Part shown: piece by piece, positions 35,158 through 42,561 of the stretch
Position numbering within the stretch: the first letter of the stretch is position 1
Layout of the letters: each line of letters opens with the position of its first letter
Assembly: GCF_028682635.1 (NCBI RefSeq)
Contig: NZ_JANHLK010000038.1
Span: forward strand, 1 to 42,561
DNA length: 42,561 bases
Direction: 5' to 3'
Source of the DNA: Pseudomonas putida
GTDB lineage: Bacteria; Pseudomonadota; Gammaproteobacteria; Pseudomonadales; Pseudomonadaceae
The notes under the pieces: generated by a model
Seen by the model: only the letters and a program-made list of their open reading frames with translations
What the model was told of the DNA's origin: nothing
Database searches by the model: none
Position numbers and translations under genes: made by a program

Positions 35158-36840
35158 ATGAACAAGAACAATCGCCATCCTGCAGACGGTAAAAAACCGA
35201 TCACCATTTTCGGTCCGGACTTTCCTTTCGCCTTCGACGACTGGATCGAACACCCGGCCGGCCTGGGCAGCATTCCCGAGCACCATCACGGTGCCGAAGT
35301 GGCGATTGTCGGCGCCGGTATCGCCGGGCTGGTGGCCGCATACGAGTTGATGAAGCTGGGTCTCAAGCCCGTGGTCTATGAGGCCTCGAAGCTGGGCGGG
35401 CGCCTGCGCTCCCAGGCGTTCAATGGCACCGACGGCATCGTCGCCGAGTTGGGCGGCATGCGCTTCCCGGTATCGTCCACCGCGTTCTATCACTATGTCG
35501 ACAAGCTGAACCTTGAAACCAAACCCTTCCCCAACCCGCTGACACCGGCCTCCGGCAGCACCGTCATCGACCTGGAAGGCAAGACCCATTACGCACAGAA
35601 ACTGGCGGATCTTCCTGCACTGTTCCAGGAAGTCGCCGACGCCTGGGCCGATGCCCTGGAAGCGGGCTCGCAGTTCGCCGATATCCAGCAGGCCATCCGC
35701 GACCGCGACGTGCCGCGTCTCAAGGAGCTGTGGAACACCCTCGTGCCGTTGTGGGACGACCGCACCTTCTACGATTTCGTGGCCACCTCCGAAGCCTTCG
35801 CCAAGCTGTCGTTCCATCACCGTGAAGTGTTCGGCCAGGTCGGTTTCGGTACCGGTGGTTGGGACTCGGACTTCCCCAACTCGATGCTGGAAATCTTCCG
35901 CGTGGTGATGACCAACTGCGACGATCACCAGCATCTGGTGGTCGGCGGCGTCGAACAGGTACCGCAGGGCATCTGGCGCCATGTCCCGGAACGCTGTGTG
36001 CACTGGCCCCAGGGTACCAGCCTCAAGTCGTTGCACAGCGGCGCGCCACGTTCCGGCGTGAAGAAGATCGCCCACGCGCCGGACGGCCGTTTTGCGGTCA
36101 CCGACAACAACGGCGACACCCGCGAATACGCTGCGGTGCTGACCACCTGCCAGAGCTGGCTGCTGACCACCCAGATCGAATGCGACGAAACCCTGTTCTC
36201 GCAGAAGATGTGGATGGCCCTGGACCGCACCCGTTACATGCAGTCGTCGAAAACCTTCGTGATGGTCGACCGCCCGTTCTGGAAGGACAAGGATCCGGAA
36301 ACCGGCCGCGACCTGATGAGCATGACCCTGACCGATCGCCTGACCCGCGGCACCTACCTGTTCGACAACGGCGACGACAAGCCCGGGGTGATTTGCCTGT
36401 CGTATTCGTGGATGAGCGACGCGTTGAAAATGCTCCCGCATCCGGTGGAAAAACGCGTGAAGCTGGCGTTGGATGCGCTGAAAAAGATCTACCCGAAAGT
36501 CGACATCGCCGCGCGCATCATCGGTGATCCGATCACCGTGTCCTGGGAAGCCGACCCGCATTTCCTCGGCGCCTTCAAGGGTGCCCTGCCCGGCCACTAT
36601 CGCTACAACCAGCGCATGTACGCGCATTTCATGCAGGACGACATGCCGGCCGAACAGCGCGGGATTTTCATCGCCGGCGACGACGTTTCGTGGACCCCGG
36701 CCTGGGTCGAAGGCGCGGTACAGACCTCGCTCAATGCGGTGTGGGGCATCATGAAACACTTCGGCGGTGCAACTCACGCCGAGAATCCGGGTCCAGGAGA
36801 TGTGTTCAACGAAATCGGCCCGATCGCCCTGCCCGAGTAA
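35158..36840 (+). CDS. davB: L-lysine 2-monooxygenase DavB
   Basis: A 560-aa flavin amine-oxidase-family enzyme that oxidatively decarboxylates L-lysine to 5-aminovaleramide. The FAD-binding GAGIAG is at 52-57 within a classical Rossmann segment, and a second FAD motif sits near the C-terminus (GIFIAGDDVSWTPAWVEGAV). Other strongly conserved blocks (AELGGMRFPVSS, VGFGTGGWDSDFPNSMLEIF) match P. putida DavB and the Pseudomonas L-lysine oxidase/monooxygenase, including the 560-residue length. An AAGG ribosome site precedes the ATG. It is followed 12 bp later by davA. Confidence 0.94.
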   Translation: MNKNNRHPADGKKPITIFGPDFPFAFDDWIEHPAGLGSIPEHHHGAEVAIVGAGIAGLVAAYELMKLGLKPVVYEASKLGGRLRSQAFNGTDGIVAELGGMRFPVSSTAFYHYVDKLNLETKPFPNPLTPASGSTVIDLEGKTHYAQKLADLPALFQEVADAWADALEAGSQFADIQQAIRDRDVPRLKELWNTLVPLWDDRTFYDFVATSEAFAKLSFHHREVFGQVGFGTGGWDSDFPNSMLEIFRVVMTNCDDHQHLVVGGVEQVPQGIWRHVPERCVHWPQGTSLKSLHSGAPRSGVKKIAHAPDGRFAVTDNNGDTREYAAVLTTCQSWLLTTQIECDETLFSQKMWMALDRTRYMQSSKTFVMVDRPFWKDKDPETGRDLMSMTLTDRLTRGTYLFDNGDDKPGVICLSYSWMSDALKMLPHPVEKRVKLALDALKKIYPKVDIAARIIGDPITVSWEADPHFLGAFKGALPGHYRYNQRMYAHFMQDDMPAEQRGIFIAGDDVSWTPAWVEGAVQTSLNAVWGIMKHFGGATHAENPGPGDVFNEIGPIALPE

Positions 36841-36852
36841 GAGGAATCCGAA

Positions 36853-37647
36853 ATGCGCGTAGCCCTTTACCAATGTCCACCGTTGCCCCTGGATGTCGCC
36901 GGCAACCTTCAGCGCCTGCATCAGCTGGCGCTGGAGGCAAAGGGCGCCGACTTGCTGGTACTGCCGGAGATGTTCCTGACCGGCTACAACATCGGCGTCG
37001 ATGCCGTCAGCGTGCTGGCGGAGGTATACAACGGTGAATCGGCGCAACAGATCGCGCGCATTGCCAAGACCGCCGGGATAGCCATCCTGTATGGCTATCC
37101 CGAACGCTGCGAAGACGGACAAATCTACAATGCCGTGCGACTGATCGACGCCAATGGCGAGCGCCTGTGCAATTACCGCAAGACGCACCTGTTCGGTGAC
37201 CTCGACCGTTCGATGTTCAGCGCCGGCTCGGACGACTTCCCCATCGTTGAACTCAATGGCTGGAAGCTCGGCTTCCTGATCTGCTACGACCTCGAGTTCC
37301 CGGAAAATACCCGCCGCCTGGCCCTGGCCGGCGCCGAACTGATCCTGGTACCGACGGCCAACATGATCCCGTTCGACTTCATCGCTGACGTTACCGTCCG
37401 CGCCCGGGCCTACGAGAATCAGTGCTACGTGGCTTATGCCAACTATTGCGGGAGCGAAGGCGATATCCACTACTGTGGCCAAAGCAGCATCGCGGCACCG
37501 GATGGCAGCCGCATCGCCCAGGCGGGACTCGATGAGGCGCTGATTGTCGGTGAGCTGGACCGCCAGTTGATGCTCGACTCCCGCGCAGCCAACCGCTACC
37601 TGATCGATCGCCGTCCCGAGCTTTACGGCGCGCTGAACAAGCGCTGA
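36853..37647 (+). CDS. davA: 5-aminovaleramidase DavA (nitrilase superfamily)
   Basis: A 264-aa amidase hydrolysing 5-aminovaleramide to 5-aminovalerate and ammonia. The nitrilase catalytic triad is visible: E39 (LPEMFLTGYN), K110 (YRKTHLFG) and C144 (LICYDLEFP). It directly follows davB with ribosome site GAGG, forming the two-step davBA operon of the delta-aminovalerate pathway for lysine. The later genes davT/davD are not in this window. Confidence 0.95.
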   Translation: MRVALYQCPPLPLDVAGNLQRLHQLALEAKGADLLVLPEMFLTGYNIGVDAVSVLAEVYNGESAQQIARIAKTAGIAILYGYPERCEDGQIYNAVRLIDANGERLCNYRKTHLFGDLDRSMFSAGSDDFPIVELNGWKLGFLICYDLEFPENTRRLALAGAELILVPTANMIPFDFIADVTVRARAYENQCYVAYANYCGSEGDIHYCGQSSIAAPDGSRIAQAGLDEALIVGELDRQLMLDSRAANRYLIDRRPELYGALNKR

Positions 37648-37695
37648 GCCACCGTTATCCGCTAGCATTGGCACTTCTCTGTCCTGGAAGTGCTC

Positions 37696-40119
37696 ATGCC
37701 TGCGCTGAATCCCCCTCGCCCCCACACTGAAACCCTGGCCAAAGGCTTGCGGGTGACGCTGCGTCATGCCCCGGATTTGAAGCGCTGCGCGGCGGCGTTG
37801 CGGGTTGCCGCCGGCAGCCATGATGTGCCGTTGGCCTGGCCGGGCCTGGCGCACTTTCTCGAACACCTGCTGTTTCTCGGCACCGAGCGTTTTGCCGCCG
37901 ACCAAGGGTTGATGGCCTTCGTCCAGCGCCACGGCGGCCAGGTGAATGCGCAAACTTGCGAGCGCAGCACCGATTACTTTTTCGAGTTGCCACCCCAGGC
38001 GTTTGCCCAAGGCCTGGAGCGGTTGGCGGACATGCTCGCCCATCCGCGCATGAAGCTGGATGACCAGCACCGGGAACGGGAAGTGCTGCACGCGGAGTTC
38101 ATCGCCTGGTCCCAGGATGCCGCGGCGCAGCAGCAACTGGCACTGATGGACGGGCTTAGCGACGCTCATCCGTTGCGCGGTTTTCATGCGGGCAACCGCG
38201 ACAGCCTGCTGGTGCCGAAACCCGAGTTCCAGCAGGCCTTGCAGGATTTTTACCAGCGCTATTACCAAACCGGACAAATGACCTTGAGCCTTGCCGGCCC
38301 CCAGAGCCTTGATGAATTGAGGCTGTTGGCCGAAGCGTTCGGCAACGTCATTGCCAACGGCGAGAAGGTCCCGCAACAAGCCCCGACGCCGCTGATGGCA
38401 GGCGCGAGCAATAGTTATCAACAGGTCGGCGAGCATCGACTGGACCTGCTGTTTGCCCTTGAAGCACTACCCGCCTCATCCGCCGAAGCGCTGGGCTTTC
38501 TGTGCCATTGGCTGAACACCGCGAAACCCGGTGGGCTGCTGGCTGAACTGCGCAAACAGGGCCAAGTTGAAAACCTCAAGGCGCGCGCCCTGTACCAATT
38601 CGCCGGACAAGCCTTGCTGCACATTGAGTTCACCCTGCCCGCCAATGCTATGGCGAGCGAGATTGGCGAGCAATTGCGGGACTGGCTGAGCTTTTTCGCC
38701 CAACAGGACTGGCGCGGGTTACGCGAGGAATACGCGGCGCTGCGCCAGCGCCAGACAAGTAGTGCCTTGCAACTGGCTCGTCAGGACATCGAAGAGCGCG
38801 AAGTAGACTTATCCGAAGTCGGTGTTGCCGCCCTCAAGGTCATTCTGGAAAAAATCGGCGCTGTGGATAACTTCAACGGCCCGTGGCAACTCCCCGCGCC
38901 CAATCCGTTCCTGCGCACCGAAGCTGCGCCTCCAGGGGCCGGCTTGATTCGCGGACAAACCAGCGCCCACCGGGGCCTGCGCACCTTTGCCCAAGACCGC
39001 TCACGCAGCCGCCGCGAACGTTCGCCGATGCAGTTCAGCCAGGCGCTACCGGAAAACGGCGCTGAAGCTGCGCTGTACCTGCGCTGGCGCCTGGACGCGG
39101 CCCCCGGCACCAGCCTTCAATCGCGCCTGGAAAACACCCTGCAAGCGCTGCGTGAAGACGCAAGTGAAGCCGGCGTGGATTTTTCCTTCGCTGCGTCGGG
39201 CAATCAATGGCTGTTGAAAATGACCGGCCTGCAAGCGCGAATGCCGTCCATACTCGAACACGCGCTGAACCTGCTGACCCAGCCTGATGCAGGGCTGTCA
39301 CCGCCATCACCGGCCCGCCCCGCCTTGATGCCGATTCGACAGCTACTCAAGGTGCTGCCCGATCACTGCCTTGAGCCATCGGTTGAATCGAACAACTTGG
39401 CACAACTGTGGTCGAGCGCTCGCTGGACTGGCCTGGCGAGCGGTTTTTCTGCGCAGACTCAGGCGGCCATGGGCCTGGCTTTGAGCCGCGTGCCGGGCAC
39501 AGCGGATACGCAACAGGCACCGGCACCGTCAATCCATTCGCAGCACCTGTGGAGCAGCGTGACGACCCACTCCAGCGAACACGCGCTGTTACTGTTCTGT
39601 CCGACAGCCACCCAGGATCTGGCTGACGAAGCCGCCTGGCGGTTGCTCGCCCATCTCTGTCAGACGCCGTTCTATCAGCGCCTGCGGGTGGAATTGCAAT
39701 TGGGCTACGCGGTGTTCAGTGCCCTGCGACAGATCCACGGGCAGACCGGGCTGCTGCTGGGTGTGCAATCGCCGAATGTGGCCGCCGCGGAGCTCTTGCA
39801 ACATATCGAACAATTCCTGAACGGGTTGCCGGCGCTGATCCAGGCCCTCGACGAAAGCGCCTTCATCAGCCAGCGCCAGACCCTGGCCGATCAGTTTTCC
39901 AGCGCCGCCCTGCCAACAAGCCAAGCCGCCGAATTGCTCTGGCAGGGTAAATTGGCCGGCCGCCCGTCGGATTATCTGACGCAGTTACCCCTGGCCATAC
40001 TCCTGACCGACCGCGGCGCACTGCTGGCCGCGATCCAGCGCCTGAGCCGGGCCGAAGGCGGCTGGCGCTGCCTGGCGAACAACCCTGCACCCGGCGCGCC
40101 CTGGCAAGCGACAAAATGA
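37696..40119 (+). CDS. pqqF: PQQ-associated zinc protease PqqF
   Basis: An 807-aa M16 (insulinase-like) peptidase. The inverted zinc motif is HFLEH at 53-57, and the third ligand is expected in the following helix (HREREVLHAEF). The C-terminal half is a second M16-type domain without the motif (for example PFYQRLRVELQLGYAVFSAL, about 655-675). It is thought to cut the PqqA peptide or the crosslinked intermediate to free the Glu-Tyr unit. The start ATG follows GGAAG; a GTG six bases earlier is possible. It precedes pqqA by 158 bp in the same direction, the P. fluorescens/P. putida layout. Confidence 0.93.
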   Translation: MPALNPPRPHTETLAKGLRVTLRHAPDLKRCAAALRVAAGSHDVPLAWPGLAHFLEHLLFLGTERFAADQGLMAFVQRHGGQVNAQTCERSTDYFFELPPQAFAQGLERLADMLAHPRMKLDDQHREREVLHAEFIAWSQDAAAQQQLALMDGLSDAHPLRGFHAGNRDSLLVPKPEFQQALQDFYQRYYQTGQMTLSLAGPQSLDELRLLAEAFGNVIANGEKVPQQAPTPLMAGASNSYQQVGEHRLDLLFALEALPASSAEALGFLCHWLNTAKPGGLLAELRKQGQVENLKARALYQFAGQALLHIEFTLPANAMASEIGEQLRDWLSFFAQQDWRGLREEYAALRQRQTSSALQLARQDIEEREVDLSEVGVAALKVILEKIGAVDNFNGPWQLPAPNPFLRTEAAPPGAGLIRGQTSAHRGLRTFAQDRSRSRRERSPMQFSQALPENGAEAALYLRWRLDAAPGTSLQSRLENTLQALREDASEAGVDFSFAASGNQWLLKMTGLQARMPSILEHALNLLTQPDAGLSPPSPARPALMPIRQLLKVLPDHCLEPSVESNNLAQLWSSARWTGLASGFSAQTQAAMGLALSRVPGTADTQQAPAPSIHSQHLWSSVTTHSSEHALLLFCPTATQDLADEAAWRLLAHLCQTPFYQRLRVELQLGYAVFSALRQIHGQTGLLLGVQSPNVAAAELLQHIEQFLNGLPALIQALDESAFISQRQTLADQFSSAALPTSQAAELLWQGKLAGRPSDYLTQLPLAILLTDRGALLAAIQRLSRAEGGWRCLANNPAPGAPWQATK

Positions 40120-40148
40120 TCATTACCCAGACGGTAAGGAGCTTTTTC

Positions 40149-40179
40149 AAAGTTTCACGGGCAATCCCTGTGAAATTTT
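40149..40179 (+). terminator. Probable terminator between pqqF and pqqA
   Basis: TTTCAC-GGG with CCC-(T)-GTGAAA around loop CAAT, preceded by AA and followed by TTTT. One bulged base. It would separate the weakly expressed protease gene from pqqA. The remaining 98 bp before pqqA holds an AT-rich stretch with TATACAT near 40231 that may be the pqqA promoter; a strong -35 is not obvious. Confidence 0.65.
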
Positions 40180-40277
40180 GAGTAACATAGCAGCCTAACT
40201 ATTTGGAACATCTCTGACTGGAGGTGGACTATACATATAGATAGCGCTGTCCAACCTTACCTGAAGGAGTTCAACTG

Positions 40278-40352
40278 ATGGCCTGGACCAAACCGGCTTA
40301 CACCGACCTGCGTATCGGCTTCGAAGTCACCATGTACTTCGCAAGCCGTTGA
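40278..40352 (+). CDS. pqqA: PQQ precursor peptide PqqA
   Basis: A 24-aa ribosomal peptide, MAWTKPAYTDLRIGFEVTMY followed by FASR. The glutamate E16 and tyrosine Y20 in the E-x3-Y motif are the two residues that PqqE crosslinks and that become the PQQ skeleton. A strong ribosome site (AAGGAG) precedes the ATG. It is too short for usual ORF cut-offs but unmistakable, being the first gene of pqqABCDE. Confidence 0.97.
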   Translation: MAWTKPAYTDLRIGFEVTMYFASR

Positions 40353-40377
40353 TCTCTGCCCTGGCAGAATGCAGCAC

Positions 40378-40408
40378 AACGCCTCGGTTATCCGAGGCGT
40401 TTTATTTT
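40378..40408 (+). terminator. Intrinsic terminator/attenuator between pqqA and pqqB
   Basis: AACGCCTCGG with CCGAGGCGTT around loop TTAT, followed by TTATTTT. It lies 25 bp after the pqqA stop and 25 bp before pqqB. This probably makes a short abundant pqqA transcript, with part of the transcription continuing into pqqBCDE. Confidence 0.9.
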
Positions 40409-40432
40409 CAGCGTTGAAATGATGGAGCGCCC

Positions 40433-41344
40433 ATGTTTGTCCAGATCCTAGGTTCCGCCGCTGGCGGTGGTTTTCCCCAGTGGAACTGCAATTGCGAGAA
40501 CTGCGCAGGTTTTCGCAACGGCAGCCTGCGGGCCCAGGCGCGCACCCAATCGTCCATCGCGATTTCCGATGACGGCGTGAACTGGGTGCTGTGCAACACT
40601 TCCCCGGACATCCGTGCCCAGCTGCAAAGCTTCGCGCCCATGCAACCGGGGCGTGCCCTGCGTGATACCGGAATCAGCGCGATCATCCTGATGGACAGCC
40701 AGATCGACCACACCACCGGCCTGCTCATGTTGCGTGAAGGTTGCCCGCATCAGGTCTGGTGCACCGACATGGTCCACGAAGACCTGAGCACCGGTTTCCC
40801 GCTGTTCAACATGTTGACCCACTGGAACGGTGGCCTGAGCTGGAACCGCATCGAGCTCGACCAGAGCTTCAGCGTTCCGGCCTGCCCGAACCTGCGTTTC
40901 ACCCCGCTGCCCCTGCGCAGCGCTGCGCCGCCCTACTCGCCGCATCGCTTCGACCCGCATCCGGGCGACAACATCGGCCTGATCGTCGAAGACCTCAATA
41001 CCGGAGGCAAACTGTTCTATGCACCGGGCCTGGGCAAAGTCGACGCGCCGCTGCTGGAGATCATGGCCGCCAGCGATTGCCTGCTGGTGGACGGCACGCT
41101 ATGGGACGACGACGAAATGCAGCGCCGTGGTGTCGGCACCCGTACCGGCCGGGAGATGGGCCACTTGGCGCAGAACGGCCCTGGCGGCATGCTCGAAGTG
41201 CTGGAGCAGCTGCCAACGCAGCGCAAGGTACTTATCCACATCAACAACACCAACCCGATTCTCGATGAGGATTCACCGCAGCGGGCGGAGCTGGATCGGC
41301 GTGAAGTTGAAGTGGCGTATGACGGCATGAGTATTGTGCTGTAA
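40433..41344 (+). CDS. pqqB: PQQ biosynthesis protein PqqB (metallo-beta-lactamase fold)
   Basis: A 303-aa protein of normal length. Conserved features are AAGGGFPQWNCNCENC near the N-terminus (cysteine-rich zinc-binding region), MDSQIDHTTGLLMLREG, and KVLIHINNTNPILDEDSPQR at the C-terminus. It is reported to hydroxylate the tyrosine part of the Glu-Tyr intermediate. It was previously viewed as a PQQ export factor. Confidence 0.95.
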   Translation: MFVQILGSAAGGGFPQWNCNCENCAGFRNGSLRAQARTQSSIAISDDGVNWVLCNTSPDIRAQLQSFAPMQPGRALRDTGISAIILMDSQIDHTTGLLMLREGCPHQVWCTDMVHEDLSTGFPLFNMLTHWNGGLSWNRIELDQSFSVPACPNLRFTPLPLRSAAPPYSPHRFDPHPGDNIGLIVEDLNTGGKLFYAPGLGKVDAPLLEIMAASDCLLVDGTLWDDDEMQRRGVGTRTGREMGHLAQNGPGGMLEVLEQLPTQRKVLIHINNTNPILDEDSPQRAELDRREVEVAYDGMSIVL

Positions 41345-41356
41345 CTGACGGCCCCT

Positions 41357-41417
41357 TCGCTGGCAAGCCAGCTCCTACAGTGACCGCGTACCCCTGTAGG
41401 AGCTGGCTTGCCAGCGA
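41357..41417. repeat. REPIN inside the pqq operon (pqqB-pqqC gap)
   Basis: Perfect 24-nt arms 41357-41380 and 41394-41417 around only 13 nt, extended by further near-complementary bases (GGCCCC/GGGCC). Same REP class as at 34.9 kb but with the TCGCTGG ends outward. It fills much of the 126-bp pqqB-pqqC gap and would form a strong mRNA hairpin within the operon. Confidence 0.92.
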
Positions 41418-41470
41418 AAGGGCCAGACCAGCCACCAAAGAATCCACCGGCTGTACTCCGGAGACCCGCA

Positions 41471-42223
41471 ATGACCGACACCCCGATGTCCCCCGCCGAA
41501 TTCGAAGCCGCCCTGCGCGCCAAGGGCGCCTATTACCACATCTATCACCCGTATCACGTGGCGATGTACGAAGGCCGGGCGACCCGCGAGCAGATCCAGG
41601 GCTGGGTCGCCAACCGTTTTTACTATCAGGTGAACATCCCGCTGAAGGACGCGGCAATCCTGGCCAACTGCCCGGACCGCGAGATCCGTCGCGAGTGGAT
41701 TCAACGCCTGCTGGACCACGACGGCGCCCCCGGCGAAGACGGCGGCATCGAAGCCTGGCTGCGCCTGGGCCAGGCCGTCGGCCTCGACCCGGACCAACTG
41801 CGCTCCCAGGAACTGGTGCTGCCCGGCGTGCGCTTTGCCGTCGACGCCTACGTCAACTTCGCCCGCCGGGCCAGTTGGCAGGAGGCCGCCAGCAGCTCGC
41901 TGACGGAACTGTTCGCGCCGCAGATCCATCAGTCGCGCCTGGACAGCTGGCCGCAGCATTACCCGTGGATCGACCCCGCCGGCTACGAATATTTCCGCAC
42001 GCGCCTGGGTCAGGCGCGGCGCGATGTCGAGCACGGCTTGGCCATCACCCTCGAGCACTACAAGACCCGGGAAGGCCAGGAACGCATGCTGGAAATTCTC
42101 CAGTTCAAACTGGACATTCTTTGGAGCATGCTCGATGCCATGAGCATGGCCTACGAACTCAATCGCCCGCCGTATCACAGCGTGACCGGGGAACGGGTCT
42201 GGCATAAAGGAATCACCCTATGA
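41471..42223 (+). CDS. pqqC: Pyrroloquinoline-quinone synthase PqqC
   Basis: A 250-aa all-helical oxidase that performs the final cyclisation and eight-electron oxidation to PQQ, using O2 without a metal. Family blocks: YHIYHPYHVAMYEGRATREQ, WVANRFYYQVNIPLKDAAIL, HDGAPGEDGGIEAWLRLG, and C-terminal MSMAYELNRPPYHSV. The start ATG at 41471 fits the family N-terminus; the frame stays open upstream through the REPIN. Its end overlaps pqqD by 4 bp. Confidence 0.97.
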   Translation: MTDTPMSPAEFEAALRAKGAYYHIYHPYHVAMYEGRATREQIQGWVANRFYYQVNIPLKDAAILANCPDREIRREWIQRLLDHDGAPGEDGGIEAWLRLGQAVGLDPDQLRSQELVLPGVRFAVDAYVNFARRASWQEAASSSLTELFAPQIHQSRLDSWPQHYPWIDPAGYEYFRTRLGQARRDVEHGLAITLEHYKTREGQERMLEILQFKLDILWSMLDAMSMAYELNRPPYHSVTGERVWHKGITL

Positions 42224-42495
42224 GCTTCGATCGCAGCAAGACCCCGACCTGGCGCCCTGGCTACCGATTCCAGTACGAACCGGCACAGAAAGGCCATGTG
42301 CTGCTGTATCCCGAAGGCATGATCAAGCTCAATGAAAGCGCCGCGCTGATCGGCGGCTTGATCGACGGCGAGCGTGACGTCGCCGCGATTATCAATGAGC
42401 TCGACACGCAATTCCCGGGCGTGCCCGAACTCGCGGACGACATCGAGCAATTCATGGAGGTTGCCCGTGCGCAGCACTGGATCGAACTTGCCTGA
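42220..42495 (+). CDS. pqqD: PQQ peptide chaperone PqqD
   Basis: A 91-aa RiPP recognition element (winged-helix PqqD domain). It binds PqqA and presents it to PqqE. Family signature: TWRPGYRFQYEPAQKGHVLLYPEGMIKLN. ATG overlaps the pqqC stop (ATGA). Its 3' end overlaps pqqE. Confidence 0.96.
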   Translation: MSFDRSKTPTWRPGYRFQYEPAQKGHVLLYPEGMIKLNESAALIGGLIDGERDVAAIINELDTQFPGVPELADDIEQFMEVARAQHWIELA

Positions 42496-42561
42496 TTCAT
42501 CCAGGCAAGTGCCGCCCACACCCGAGATCGGCCTGCCCCTGTGGCTGCTGGCCGAGCTGAG
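42467..42561 (+). CDS. pqqE: PqqE radical-SAM enzyme, 5' end only
   Basis: The frame starting at GTG 42467 has GGAGG (42456-42460) six bases upstream and reads (M)RSTGSNLPDSSRQVPPTPEI, then GLPLWLLAEL, the conserved PqqE N-terminus. It overlaps pqqD by 29 bp. The window ends at about codon 31, before the expected CxxxCxxC cluster motif. Full PqqE joins Glu and Tyr of PqqA by a C-C bond. Confidence 0.9.
   Translation, partial: MRSTGSNLPDSSRQVPPTPEIGLPLWLLAEL

Noticed and set aside
35152..38436. A 1094-codon open frame on the minus strand opposite davB, davA and pqqF
   Set aside because: Three genes with strong motifs lie on the + strand. The antisense translation has no recognisable domain and is a by-product of high GC codon bias.

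Overview
The window is a chromosomal segment of a fluorescent-group Pseudomonas (P. fluorescens/P. putida type). The basis is gene order (agtSR, djlA, murU-amgK, lptD-surA-pdxA-rsmA-apaGH-glpE, prkA-yeaH-spoVR, cca, folKB, plsY, tsaD, rpsU-dnaG-rpoD, an RmcA-type c-di-GMP protein, a CAU tRNA, davBA, pqqFABCDE), the high GC content, and REP/REPIN repeats typical of this group. The species cannot be fixed from the sequence alone. Most of the window is core genome.

Layout. 0.06-3.1 kb: a two-component pair resembling AgtS/AgtR, whose P. aeruginosa counterparts control uptake of GABA and 5-aminovalerate. 3.2-6.6 kb: a DUF3530 protein, a DjlA-like J-protein and the MurU/AmgK peptidoglycan-recycling pair. 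6.7-14.4 kb: lptD-surA-pdxA-rsmA, four genes joined by overlaps, then apaG-apaH-glpE. 14.4-19.6 kb: the prkA-yeaH-spoVR stress cluster behind a hairpin-rich leader. 19.6-23.5 kb: cca, folK/folB, plsY, tsaD. 23.5-28.3 kb: the macromolecular-synthesis operon rpsU-dnaG-rpoD, with an unusual rpsU leader and a long rpsU-dnaG spacer. 28.4-32.2 kb: a large periplasmic-sensor/PAS/GGDEF/EAL protein (RmcA-like) followed directly by a tRNA.

The only clearly accessory stretch lies just after the tRNA (about 32.3-34.2 kb, all minus strand). It holds an intact Xre-type antitoxin, a truncated and frameshifted partner toxin, a stand-alone M41/FtsH-like metalloprotease domain without an AAA module, and an orphan GT25 glycosyltransferase. 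From 34.4 kb core metabolism resumes: an Lrp/AsnC regulator, davB-davA (L-lysine to 5-aminovalerate) and the PQQ biosynthesis cluster pqqF-A-B-C-D-E, with pqqE cut by the window end.

How genes work together. LptD and its chaperone SurA are translationally coupled. MurU/AmgK recycle cell-wall MurNAc. PrkA, YeaH and SpoVR form a conserved starvation module. DavBA makes 5-aminovalerate, the compound class that AgtSR is known to sense, so the two ends of the window may share one metabolite. Three REPIN elements and one single REP sit in intergenic gaps, one of them inside the pqq operon. No complete insertion sequence, prophage or CRISPR array is visible. I see no obviously new multi-gene system. 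The best candidates for something undescribed are the prkA and rpsU leaders and the M41-like protein with its decayed toxin-antitoxin neighbour.
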